NCBI GenBank assembly: GCA_937910385.1
Contig: CALEPT010000172.1
Span: forward strand, 1-7,981
Origin: an uncultured Ruminococcus sp.
Lineage (GTDB): Bacteria; Bacillota; Clostridia; Oscillospirales; Ruminococcaceae
Reading direction: 5' to 3'
Length of the DNA stretch: 7,981 bases
Positions 1 through 7,356 of the stretch are shown here, in pieces. Both the position numbers and the translations under genes were made by a program. Each line of letters starts with the position of its first letter. The first letter of the stretch is position 1. The notes below the pieces were generated by a model. That model did not search any database and was not told the DNA's origin. It worked only from the letters and a program-made list of their open reading frames with translations.

Positions 1-2019
1 AGCGAGACATATGCGCTATACATAAACGGAAGCAAAACGCAGGATATCACGTTGATACTTGAACAGCCGAAGCATAACGTCTATCTCATAGTCACGGACG
101 AGGAGGGCAGCGAACTTTCGGACGTAAACGTAATATGCAGTTATACAAGCAAGAGCACGATTAACACATTAAAGCGCGATATATCCGCAATTATTCAGAA
201 ATATACTAACCAAAAAAGCTATGAGCTTCCCGACGGCGAGCATTATTTCACGCTTTCTAAGGCAGGTTATGAAACTGTTCAGCGTAGCGTTACTGTTGAC
301 GGCGCGGACCAGACGGTAACAGTTGTGATGAAAAAAGATGATACAACCACCACGACCACGACCGACACAGAAACGACTACAACCACCACCATAGCTGCGG
401 TTACAGGCATAGTTGGAAAGGTAAAGCAGGTTAGCCTTGGTGCTTCTCATAGTGCAGCTATAACAGAAGACGGAAGTCTCTATATGTGGGGATTTAACTA
501 TACAGGGCAATTTGGAAATGAAACTACCAAAAGTAGTTCAATCCCGATAAAAGTAATGGATAATGTTGCTTATGTTAGCCTCGGGGGTGCTACTTCTGCT
601 GCAATAACAGAAGCTGGAATTCTCTATACATGGGGGTTAAATTCTTATGGAAACCTTGGTATGGGAAAAAATGGCTTATCTATGGGGAATAGTTCTGTTC
701 CAATAAAGATACTGGATAATGTTGTTTCTGTTAGAATTTGCAACGATCATTCTGCTGCGATAACTGAAGACGGAAGTCTTTATATATGGGGATATAATAA
801 ATATGGTCAGCTTGGAAACGGAACAACTGAGGATAGCTATGTTCCGGTAAAAATAATGGATAATGTTGCTGATGTTAGCCTTGCAGTTTATAATAGTGCC
901 GCAATAACCGAAGACGGAAGCCTATATATGTGGGGATTGAATGATGAAGGTCAACTTGGAAACGGAACAACTGAGGATAGCTATGTTCCTGTAAAGATAA
1001 TGGATAATGTTGTTTCTGTTAGCCTTGGGTCTTACCAAAGCGCCGCAATAACAGAGGACGGTAGTCTCTATATGTGGGGGATTAATGGCAGGGGTCAACT
1101 TGGAAATGGAACAACTGATAGTAGCTCTGTTCCTGTGAAGATAATGGATAATGTTGTTTCTGTTAGCCTTGGGTTTTACCATAGCGCCGCAATAACAGAG
1201 GACGGCAGCCTTTATACTTGGGGATATAACGAATATGGTAAGCTTGGAAACGGAACAACTGAGAATAGCTATGTTCCGATAAAAATAAACCAAACCGAAG
1301 AACCCGAAACGCTGCTTTCAAGTCCGCCCGCGCTTACTCTGCCCGAAGCAGAGATACTAAGCGCAGAGCCCGAAAGCGGAAGCTTCACGGGGCTGTGGGA
1401 AAACACGCTTTACAACATCTACGCTATGAACTCCCGCGACGCGCAGCAGCCCCTCGCGCCCGATAATCTGCTCTATATCGCGCAGGCTACCTCCGACGAG
1501 AACGGCACGATAGACGCGCAGTACATAACCGAGAAGTTCCCCGACGCGGACATTTTCGCAGTATGCGCGCTCGGCGACAAGGATTCCGACGACATAAGCG
1601 ACGTTGAGGTCATAACTATCACCGATACAGGAACTATCCCGACTAATGACGGTACATTGTATGTTTCGAGCGACCCGTCCGTTGCGACTATCGACAGCGA
1701 CGGAACTGTCACGGCAGTCTCGACGGGATATGCCGCAGTCGTAGCGATCACCGAAAGCAGTACCGAGGTCGTGTATGTTATAAACGTGACCGGGGAGGGG
1801 GAGAGCCTCATCGGCGACGTTGACCTCAATGAAGTGGTGGACGGACGCGACGCTTCTATGGTGCTCACGCATTACGCACTGATATCAACGAGCCAAGCGG
1901 GTATCATCACGGACGAACAGGCGCTCATCAATGCCGACTGGGATCAGAATGATGTCATCGACGCACGCGATGCCTCTGCAATACTGACATATTATGCACA
2001 GCAGTCGGTAAGCAAGTAA
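1..2019 (+). CDS. RCC1-repeat, Big_2-like and dockerin protein, 5' partial
   Basis: The frame is open from base 1, so the TTG at 52 is unlikely to be the true start; 672 residues are visible. Order seen: the end of one beta domain (1-20), then a PEGA or carboxypeptidase-regulatory-like domain (about 22-113, with YELPDGEHYFTLSKAGYETV); a threonine-rich linker (115-130); six RCC1 repeats (144 to about 430, each with SAAITEDGSLYMWG-type cores and QLGNGTT loops); an unrecognised segment (about 435-540); a Big_2-like domain (about 547-598, SSDPSVATIDSDGTVTAV); and a type I dockerin (605-672). The dockerin has two calcium loops, D606-D608-N610-V612-D614-D617 and D646-D648-N650-V652-D654-D657, each followed by an L-T-x-Y-A helix. 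Dockerins bind cohesins on scaffoldins, so a secreted, complex-bound protein is inferred; any signal peptide lies outside the window. RCC1 propellers usually serve in protein binding. No catalytic domain is visible here. Domain calls are firm, the biological role is unknown. Confidence 0.9.
   Translation, partial: SETYALYINGSKTQDITLILEQPKHNVYLIVTDEEGSELSDVNVICSYTSKSTINTLKRDISAIIQKYTNQKSYELPDGEHYFTLSKAGYETVQRSVTVDGADQTVTVVMKKDDTTTTTTTDTETTTTTTIAAVTGIVGKVKQVSLGASHSAAITEDGSLYMWGFNYTGQFGNETTKSSSIPIKVMDNVAYVSLGGATSAAITEAGILYTWGLNSYGNLGMGKNGLSMGNSSVPIKILDNVVSVRICNDHSAAITEDGSLYIWGYNKYGQLGNGTTEDSYVPVKIMDNVADVSLAVYNSAAITEDGSLYMWGLNDEGQLGNGTTEDSYVPVKIMDNVVSVSLGSYQSAAITEDGSLYMWGINGRGQLGNGTTDSSSVPVKIMDNVVSVSLGFYHSAAITEDGSLYTWGYNEYGKLGNGTTENSYVPIKINQTEEPETLLSSPPALTLPEAEILSAEPESGSFTGLWENTLYNIYAMNSRDAQQPLAPDNLLYIAQATSDENGTIDAQYITEKFPDADIFAVCALGDKDSDDISDVEVITITDTGTIPTNDGTLYVSSDPSVATIDSDGTVTAVSTGYAAVVAITESSTEVVYVINVTGEGESLIGDVDLNEVVDGRDASMVLTHYALISTSQAGIITDEQALINADWDQNDVIDARDASAILTYYAQQSVSK
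430..1293 (+). repeat. Six tandem RCC1-coding repeats, 144-bp period
   Basis: Units begin at the valine codon of VSLG or its equivalent, at 430, 574, 730, 874, 1018 and 1162. Spacing is 144 bases, except unit 2, which is 156 bases because of a four-residue insertion around GMGKNGLSMGNSS. Units 3 to 6 are close at DNA level as well as protein level: units 3 and 4 share a 35-base identical stretch beginning cttggaaacggaacaactga. This points to recent duplication or gene conversion. Canonical RCC1 propellers have seven blades. Six full units are visible, so a seventh would have to come from flanking sequence, or the fold differs. Confidence 0.93.
1813..2010 (+). other. Type I dockerin module at the C-terminus of the RCC1 protein
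   Basis: Two duplicated calcium-loop and helix halves (GDVDLNEVVDGRDASMVLTH and ADWDQNDVIDARDASAILTY) are joined by an approximately 20-residue linker. Acidic or Asn ligands sit at loop positions 1, 3, 5, 9 and 12 in both halves. The usual glycine at loop position 6 is replaced by Glu in the first half and Asp in the second. The residues after position 9, where cohesin specificity commonly lies, are Gly-Arg and Ala-Arg, so the two halves are nearly symmetrical. This is the strongest taxonomic clue in the window, recalling ruminococcal dockerins. Confidence 0.88.
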
Positions 2020-2064
2020 AAAGAAAATTATTTCAGAGATCAGTCAGCTTCTCTTAACGAAAAA

Positions 2065-2106
2065 ATAAAATTACCGAGCCTGAAATTCTGGGCTCGGTAA
2101 TTTTAT
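2065..2106. terminator. Bidirectional intrinsic terminator between convergent genes
   Basis: A perfect 16-bp inverted repeat, 2065-2080 against 2091-2106 (GGCTCGGTAATTTTAT), has a 10-base loop. Read on the minus strand, the GC-rich stem runs into TTTTATTTTTT, an excellent U-tract for ending the 676-residue-protein transcript. On the plus strand the right arm itself supplies TAATTTTAT, so it can also end the RCC1-dockerin gene. It sits 45 bases past one stop codon and 47 past the other, the only strong hairpin in the 134-base convergent gap. Confidence 0.92.
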
Positions 2107-2153
2107 GCCATGATTTTTCCAAAGGGTACTTCCTTTAGTCAGCCTTTTTATCA

Positions 2154-4184
2154 TCAAGAGGTTTTAACGGAAATAATTTTCATGGAATCAATGCGGAAGG
2201 TGCCGTCCTCTCGCTCAACAAGTCCGAATTCGACCGTTTTTGCCGTACTTTTTTCCATCCATGACGGGAGCTCGTCGATATAATCTACGGTAAGTGTATA
2301 CTCGCTTCCGCTCTTGACTATGCTCTTTATTTCGGGGGAGTATGTAAAGATTATCGGGCGGAGCTTAACGTTGTATGCTCCTTCGGAGTAATAGAATCTG
2401 GATTCCACGGGACCTACGGTACAGTGCTCGAAAGCAGGGAGATTTTCGCCAAAGAGCTCTACGGCATACTTTTCAACGTCTACATCAGGTATAGATACTG
2501 TATCGCCGAGAGCACTTTCATACTTAGAAGCCTTGCTGTCGTCCATGATTATCGACCATAGAGTTGCGGTGATCACCTGTTCAGAGGTCAGCTCAGATGG
2601 TGAATTGAACGATTCAATATCCATGATAACAGGAGGGTATATTATCTCTGTAAAGCCGTCCTTCTTGACTTCGCCGGAGGTAAAGCTTTTAACGAGTCCT
2701 GCGCCCTTGGCGATGACCGTGATGACACCGATAACAGCGAATACCGAGAAGATAACTCCGAGGATAGTATAAAGAGTTTTCTTGAATCTGCCTTTTTCGG
2801 GAACGGCTTCATCATCTTCTGCCTTTTCGCTTCGTTCGCTGATGATCTCGTCAGGATCCTCATCAAGGATATTCTCAAGCGCTGCCGTGATCTTACCCTT
2901 TTTCTTGGGCTTAGGGTCATTATCTGCGGGAACGTCGTCAACGGTGTTTTCCTGTGTTGAGCTGATTTCCTCTGATTCATCAGAAGATCCGGCTTCATCA
3001 TCAGAGAGCTTTTCAATGTCAGCGATAGCTGATTCGGTCTCCTCGCGCATATTATCGAGCATATTGTCAACAGGATCGCTGTTTTCCTGATCTGCGATTT
3101 CTTGGAGGAGCGGCTCTTGTTCGGTTTCAGCAGAAGCCTCTTCCGGATCGTCTGCGGACAGTGCTTCGGGAATATCAGTATCTTTTTCGGTGATATTCTC
3201 CTGTTCGGCAGCCTCGACTTCACTGTTTATTGCAGCGATAGCAGCGTCAAGCAATTCTGTAGCAGAGGCGTTTTCTGCGGCTTCGGCAAAGCTTTCGGCG
3301 AGCTCCTGTGCAGCTTCGTCTGATAATATTTCCTCCGCGGGAGCTTCGTCATCGGGAGCTTCCACGCTTGATTCTTCCTCATGATCAGCATCGTCATCTT
3401 CTTCAGTTTTACTATCGGTAAGAATACTCTTTATTTTTGAGAAAAATCCCTTTTTAGCACCATCGCCGGCTGATAGAGAGGGAGCATCTTGCTCTTCATC
3501 AGTCTCAACAGCAGCTTCATTCGCTTCTGTAAGCTCGTTAACAGAAAAGTTCTTTTCTGATCCTTCCGAAGTGATGACAGCTTCTTCAGCAATTTCTTCA
3601 TTTGCCTGAAGATTTTCTGCTTCTTTTTCAGCAGCTTCTGCCTTTTCGCGTGCGATCCTGTCCTTTTCGAGTTCGCGGCGGCGTATCTCCTCATAATCGG
3701 GGAGCTGGCCTGTGATAACTATTTTTTTCTTTTTCGGGGCAGTTTTTTCGGGCTGAGGCTCGGGGACAGGTTCTTTTGCCGCTTTTTCTGCCTTTTCTTC
3801 CATTTGGGCTATTTCTGACGCGCTGAAAACCTTTGTCATTTCTGCGGAAGCTTCTGTGTGCATTACCGAGGTCACGATCACAGGGATGTCTTCTTCATCG
3901 GAACTCTCGTCTTCGATCGGTGGGAGCGGCTTCGCCTCCTCCGCAATGGAAACCGTTTCATCTGTCGTCTCTGTTGATCGAATATCTGCGCCTATCATAT
4001 CATCAGTTTGTTCTGTATCTTTAGTTTCGGTGAGAGCGCTCAGAAGATCGTCTACTGACATTTCATCATAGATACTTTTCTTATGTATTTCAGCGCTGTC
4101 GGCTTGCTTTGCAGCTTTCTGCGCTGTTTCGCTGCTGCCTTTCAGATTGTTGAGCATATCGTTAAGATCTTTTCTAATAGCCAT
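2154..4184 (-). CDS. Acidic, disordered single-pass membrane protein of unknown function
   Basis: 676 residues; I do not recognise the family. Residues 1 to about 460 are dominated by Glu, Asp, Ala, Ser and Lys with few aromatics, so largely disordered. Within this stretch are a probable coiled coil (about 151-200, KKKKIVITGQLPDYEEIRRR onward) and short basic-amphipathic patches (about 242-258 KKGFFSKIKSILTDSK; about 423-437 KKKGKITAALENIL). One membrane helix follows at about 468-490 (LYTILGVIFSVFAVIGVITV). The basic run RFKK just before it predicts the acidic part is cytoplasmic. The last 180 residues form a folded alpha/beta-looking external domain (about 500-676) with one cysteine and no enzyme motif that I recognise. 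ATG at 4184 is preceded by GGAGG with a 5-base spacer. It lies 68 bases after proA on the same strand with no strong terminator between, so probably co-transcribed. It might organise an envelope complex, but that is speculation. Confidence 0.85.
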   Translation of the reverse strand: MAIRKDLNDMLNNLKGSSETAQKAAKQADSAEIHKKSIYDEMSVDDLLSALTETKDTEQTDDMIGADIRSTETTDETVSIAEEAKPLPPIEDESSDEEDIPVIVTSVMHTEASAEMTKVFSASEIAQMEEKAEKAAKEPVPEPQPEKTAPKKKKIVITGQLPDYEEIRRRELEKDRIAREKAEAAEKEAENLQANEEIAEEAVITSEGSEKNFSVNELTEANEAAVETDEEQDAPSLSAGDGAKKGFFSKIKSILTDSKTEEDDDADHEEESSVEAPDDEAPAEEILSDEAAQELAESFAEAAENASATELLDAAIAAINSEVEAAEQENITEKDTDIPEALSADDPEEASAETEQEPLLQEIADQENSDPVDNMLDNMREETESAIADIEKLSDDEAGSSDESEEISSTQENTVDDVPADNDPKPKKKGKITAALENILDEDPDEIISERSEKAEDDEAVPEKGRFKKTLYTILGVIFSVFAVIGVITVIAKGAGLVKSFTSGEVKKDGFTEIIYPPVIMDIESFNSPSELTSEQVITATLWSIIMDDSKASKYESALGDTVSIPDVDVEKYAVELFGENLPAFEHCTVGPVESRFYYSEGAYNVKLRPIIFTYSPEIKSIVKSGSEYTLTVDYIDELPSWMEKSTAKTVEFGLVEREDGTFRIDSMKIISVKTS

Positions 4185-4252
4185 TACGACCTCCGGATCA
4201 AAAGTAATATTTTCTGTCAGTCAGTATTATGACTGGTATTTATCGCTGGATC
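4185..4252 (-). other. proA to membrane-protein gap, weak hairpin only
   Basis: This 68-base gap holds the GGAGG ribosome site of the downstream gene (4190-4194) and a 6-bp inverted repeat, cagtca at 4218-4223 and tgactg at 4230-4235. On the minus strand the hairpin is followed by acagaaaatatt, not a proper U-run, so it is a poor terminator. I see no -35/-10 pair with good spacing. Read-through from proA is therefore the simplest reading. Confidence 0.4.
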
Positions 4253-5500
4253 TTATCTTATCTGTCCGTTACCGTTAATAAGGTACTTTACTGTAGTGAG
4301 TTCTGTAAGCCCCATCGGACCTCTTGCGTGAAGCTTTTGCGTAGAGATCCCTATTTCGGCGCCAAAGCCGAATTCTCCGCCGTCGGTAAAGCGCGTAGAG
4401 GCGTTTACGTAAACGGCAGCCGCGTCTACTTCCTTCTGGAATTTAGCCGCGCTGTCAATAGACTTGGTAACTATGCACTCGGAGTGACCCGTACTGAATT
4501 TCCGGATATGAGCGATAGCATCTTCGATGCTGTCAACGACCTTTACCGCGATGATATAGTCGTTGAACTCTGTCGCGTACTCATCATCTGTAGCCTTTTC
4601 GACTGTATCGCCGAGAATGGCGATAGTTCTGTCACAGCCGTATATCTTGACATTATGTGTCTTGAAGCGCTTCGCGATGACAGGGAGGAACTCCTGTGCG
4701 ATATCCTTGTGAACGAGCAGACTTTCGATAGCATTGCACACCGACGGGCGCTGAGTTTTTGCGTTATCGGTGATATCGGCAGCCATTTCGATATCTGCGC
4801 TGTCGTCAACATAAACGTGGCAGTTTCCCGCACCTGTCTCAATGACCGGGACTGTTGCAGTGTTTACGACCGCCTGTATGAGTCTTGCACTGCCCCTCGG
4901 AATGAGGAGATCGATGTAGCCGTTGAGCTTCATGAGCTCGTTGGTCGTCTCGCGCGAGGTCGATTCTACCACCTGAATGATATCGGCGGGAAGTCCCTCC
5001 GATTCAAGTGCCGCTCGCATGATGTTTCCGAGACAGATATTGGAGTTTATAGCCTCCTTGCCGCCCTTGAGGATAACTGCGTTTCCGGCTTTGAGGCAAA
5101 GTGCGGCTGCGTCAACGGTAACATTGGGGCGTGATTCAAAGATTATGCCTATGACTCCGAGCGGAGCGCGGGTTTTTAGTATCTGAAGACCATTGGGACG
5201 GGTGAAACCGTCGATGACCTGACCGATAGGGTCGCCCAGAGCGATTATTTCGTCAACTCCCTTAGCCATGCCTTCGATACGTTTTTCATCAAGCTTAAGG
5301 CGATCCTGCATAGCCTCTGACATACCGTTTTCTTTAGCGGCGGCGAGATCCTTTGCGTTCTCGGAGATTATAAGCTCCTTATTTGCGAGCAGTGCCTTTG
5401 AAATTGCTGCAAGCGCGCTGTTCTTCTGCATTGTTGACGCAGCTGCGGCGGCAGTTTCAGCAGCCTTTGCCTTTCTGCCGAGTTCTTCTGTATAACTCAT
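4253..5500 (-). CDS. proA: Glutamate-5-semialdehyde dehydrogenase (gamma-glutamyl phosphate reductase)
   Basis: ProA reduces gamma-glutamyl phosphate with NADPH to glutamate-5-semialdehyde, which cyclises to pyrroline-5-carboxylate: the second step of cytosolic proline synthesis. The 415-residue length matches the family (about 415-420). Visible motifs are FESRPNVTVD at 121-130, ETGAGNCHVYVD at 221-232, the catalytic cysteine C255 within TQRPSVCNA, and VDSIEDAIAHIRKFSTGHSECI-type signature residues at about 322-342 (phenylalanine where His or Tyr is usual). The C-terminal FGFGAEIGISTQKLHARGPM block is also typical. ATG at 5500 has AGAGGTG 8 bases upstream. It follows proB in the usual order, but after a 94-base structured gap instead of a tight junction. 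Nothing is missing or broken. Confidence 0.98.
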   Translation of the reverse strand: MSYTEELGRKAKAAETAAAAASTMQKNSALAAISKALLANKELIISENAKDLAAAKENGMSEAMQDRLKLDEKRIEGMAKGVDEIIALGDPIGQVIDGFTRPNGLQILKTRAPLGVIGIIFESRPNVTVDAAALCLKAGNAVILKGGKEAINSNICLGNIMRAALESEGLPADIIQVVESTSRETTNELMKLNGYIDLLIPRGSARLIQAVVNTATVPVIETGAGNCHVYVDDSADIEMAADITDNAKTQRPSVCNAIESLLVHKDIAQEFLPVIAKRFKTHNVKIYGCDRTIAILGDTVEKATDDEYATEFNDYIIAVKVVDSIEDAIAHIRKFSTGHSECIVTKSIDSAAKFQKEVDAAAVYVNASTRFTDGGEFGFGAEIGISTQKLHARGPMGLTELTTVKYLINGNGQIR

Positions 5501-5594
5501 TATATATTCACCTCTGAAAGCAGGGGCGAGTTCCGCTCGCCCACTGTTATTTTTAGTATATTATCTGGTGCACTCGAGAGTGCGCCCTGCAAGC
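5501..5594 (-). other. Structured proB-proA intergenic region
   Basis: Two hairpins lie in this gap: gggcgag at 5524-5530 with ctcgccc at 5536-5542 (loop ttccg), and ggtgcact at 5567-5574 with agtgcgcc at 5579-5586 (one wobble or mismatch depending on strand). An outer pair, gcaggg at 5520-5525 with ccctgc at 5585-5590, could enclose both, giving a three-way-junction-like fold. AT-rich sequence lies in the middle. Neither hairpin is followed by a U-run in the minus direction, so this is not an obvious terminator. It could be an mRNA stability or attenuation element or a REP-like palindrome. The proA ribosome site (5509-5515) lies just outside it. Confidence 0.45.
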
Positions 5595-6392
5595 TTATAT
5601 TTTTTTAGCCTTGAAGATCGTGCCTATCTCCTTATCCTCGAAGAGATCGTATAGGAGCTCGGGGTCTCTGCCGTTCATGATGACCATGTCTATTCCTGCA
5701 TTGCAGGCTATTTTGGCGGCGTTTATCTTGGTTGACATTCCGCCCGTGCCGAAGTGAGTTCCTGCACCCCCGGCGACTTTTTCTATATCGGGGGTTATCT
5801 CTTCTACCACCGTTATGGGCTTTGCGTCCGGATTAGTTCGTGGGTCATCGTCGAAGAGTCCGTCGATGTCCGAGAGTATAAGCAGCAGATCGGCTCCCGC
5901 GAGGTCGGCAACGAGCGCTGAAAGAGAGTCGTTTTCGCCGATCTCAAGCTCCAGCTCGTCGATAGCGATAGCGTCGTTCTCGTTTACTATCGGAATAACT
6001 CCGAGCTGCAAAAGGCTCTCGACGGTGTTGCGGAAGTTCTCACAATGGTTGGGATTGTTGATTATCATTTTGGTGAGCAGTATCTGCGCGACGGTAATGC
6101 TGTATTTTTCAAACATATTGTCATAGGTATGCATGAGCTCGCACTGACCGATAGCGGCGACAGCCTGCTTCATTCGGATATCCTTTGGCTTTTCGCGGAG
6201 CCCGAGCTTGCCTGAGCCAAGACCCTGCGCGCCCGAAGATACCATGATTATATCCTTACCTGAGTTGTGCAGGTCGGAGATGACTCTTACCAGATTCGTC
6301 ATTCTTCTGATGTTGAGTTTGCCTGTCTTATGGGCGAGCGTTGATGTGCCAAGCTTTATGACGATACGCTGTTTCCGGGAAATATTTCTCAT
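5595..6392 (-). CDS. proB: Glutamate 5-kinase, short form without PUA domain
   Basis: ProB phosphorylates L-glutamate with ATP to gamma-glutamyl 5-phosphate, the committed and usually proline-inhibited step of proline synthesis; the labile product is thought to pass to ProA. The protein has 265 residues and consists of the amino-acid-kinase domain only. Visible motifs are the N-terminal VIKLGTST with K13, VSSGAQGLGSGKLGL at 51-65, PIVNENDAI at 134-142, LILSDIDGLFDDDPR at 171-185, and the signature FGTGGMSTKINAAK at 214-227. E. coli ProB has about 100 further residues forming a PUA domain. Here the stop comes right after the kinase fold, and the 94 bases before proA leave no room for a broken PUA, so this is a genuine short form. 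ATG at 6392 follows AAGGAAG (6400-6406), which overlaps the stop codon of the dehydrogenase gene, suggesting translational coupling. Confidence 0.97.
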   Translation of the reverse strand: MRNISRKQRIVIKLGTSTLAHKTGKLNIRRMTNLVRVISDLHNSGKDIIMVSSGAQGLGSGKLGLREKPKDIRMKQAVAAIGQCELMHTYDNMFEKYSITVAQILLTKMIINNPNHCENFRNTVESLLQLGVIPIVNENDAIAIDELELEIGENDSLSALVADLAGADLLLILSDIDGLFDDDPRTNPDAKPITVVEEITPDIEKVAGGAGTHFGTGGMSTKINAAKIACNAGIDMVIMNGRDPELLYDLFEDKEIGTIFKAKKI

Positions 6393-6405
6393 TTTCTGAC
6401 TTCCT

Positions 6406-7356
6406 TCAGTTGACTTTATTCTGCGGAGCTCCGCTGAGCCACGCTTTGATGTTGGAGCATACTATATCGACGAGGCGCCGGCGTGTTTCGAGTGCAGCCC
6501 ACGCCGTATGCGGAGTTATAGTGCAGTTCTTTGCGCTTTTTAGGGGAGTATCAGGCGACATCGGCTCCTTTTCGAGCACGTCCATATATGCCGCAGCGAG
6601 TTTCCCACTGTTCAAAGAATATGCAAGATCTGCTTCGTTTACCACAGGACCTCTTGACGTATTGATGAGGACAGCAGTAAGCTTCATAGCAGAAAGGAGC
6701 TGTGAATTTACCATGCCTCTCGTCTGTTCTGTAAGGGGGCAATGGAACGTGAGATAGTCTGCTCTTGCCGCAGCGGACATCAGGTCTGTGACTTCAAACC
6801 GGCAGTCTGTCGGAGCAGTCCGCGTGCTGATGATAACGTTCATACCGAAAGCCTCAGCAATATCTGCGACTTTTCTTCCTATCGAGCCGAAACCGATTAT
6901 CGAGAGCGTTTTTCCGGCAAGCTCCGCAGTCGGAACAGGGAAATAAGAGAATGATGGAGAGTGCTCCCACTCGCCGTTTTTCACGGCGTTGTCGTAGTCT
7001 CGGATACGGCTTGCGTGGTCGAGTATGTATGCAAAGACCTGCTGTGCGACGGCGTTAGTGGAATACTGACCCGCATTGCAGACTGTAATGCCCTTTTTGG
7101 CGGCGTATTCGATATCAACATTGTTGAAGCCCGTGGCAAAAAGCCCGATATAGCGTATATTCGGGCAGGCATCCATGACCTCCTTGGTGATGAGGACCTT
7201 ATTGCAGAGGACGATCTCTGCGTCGCCTATGTTGGCAGCGGTCTCTTCAGGGGGAGTCAAGGGGATAATTTTTACGTCGCCGAGCTCTTCGAGCTGTGAG
7301 GTAGGGATATCGCCGCTGACATTGACGGTGTACCAGTCAAGAACTGCTATTTTCAA
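6406..7356 (-). CDS. D-isomer-specific 2-hydroxyacid dehydrogenase, hydroxypyruvate-reductase-like
   Basis: Predicted to interconvert a 2-keto acid and a D-2-hydroxyacid with NAD(P)H; glycerate dehydrogenase/hydroxypyruvate reductase is the nearest flavour I recognise, but the substrate is not certain. Its 316 residues are normal for the family. Seen: the substrate-loop motif ATGFNNVD at 74-81, the Rossmann motif GFGSIG at 155-160, and the catalytic set R235 (NTSRGPVVNE), E264 (DVLEKEP) and H283 (TPHTAWA), so it should be active. After the second Rossmann strand the sequence is VIISTRT instead of a strand ending in Asp. Loss of this Asp with a nearby Arg suggests that NADPH may be used. The start is TTG at 7356, with GGAGG 8 bases upstream inside the end of the previous gene. 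It lies 13 bases before proB, so it is tightly coupled to proline genes though not a known proline enzyme. Confidence 0.93.
   Translation of the reverse strand: MKIAVLDWYTVNVSGDIPTSQLEELGDVKIIPLTPPEETAANIGDAEIVLCNKVLITKEVMDACPNIRYIGLFATGFNNVDIEYAAKKGITVCNAGQYSTNAVAQQVFAYILDHASRIRDYDNAVKNGEWEHSPSFSYFPVPTAELAGKTLSIIGFGSIGRKVADIAEAFGMNVIISTRTAPTDCRFEVTDLMSAAARADYLTFHCPLTEQTRGMVNSQLLSAMKLTAVLINTSRGPVVNEADLAYSLNSGKLAAAYMDVLEKEPMSPDTPLKSAKNCTITPHTAWAALETRRRLVDIVCSNIKAWLSGAPQNKVN

Noticed and set aside
52..54. TTG as the true start of the RCC1-dockerin gene
   Set aside because: The frame is open to base 1 and the residues before it complete a beta-domain end (TQDITLILEQP); no ribosome site precedes the TTG.
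430..1293. CRISPR-like array suggested by regular repeats
   Set aside because: The units are 144 bases, in frame and encode RCC1 motifs; there is no short-repeat and spacer pattern.
1357..1872. Minus-strand open frames inside the dockerin gene
   Set aside because: They are antisense to the Big_2-like and dockerin region, whose reading frame is well supported; they arise from GC-rich codon structure.
2782..3384. Plus-strand serine-rich open frames opposite the acidic protein
   Set aside because: They are mirror images of Glu/Asp/Ala-rich codons on the minus strand and have no start signals.
4229..5134. 301-codon open frame on the plus strand
   Set aside because: It lies almost wholly antisense to proA, has no ribosome site and encodes no recognisable domain; ProA motifs are clear on the opposite strand.
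5501..5594. Terminator or T-box before proA
   Set aside because: No U-run follows either hairpin in the direction of transcription, and I see no T-box sequence or specifier loop; the leader at 7762-7842 is also too short for a T-box.
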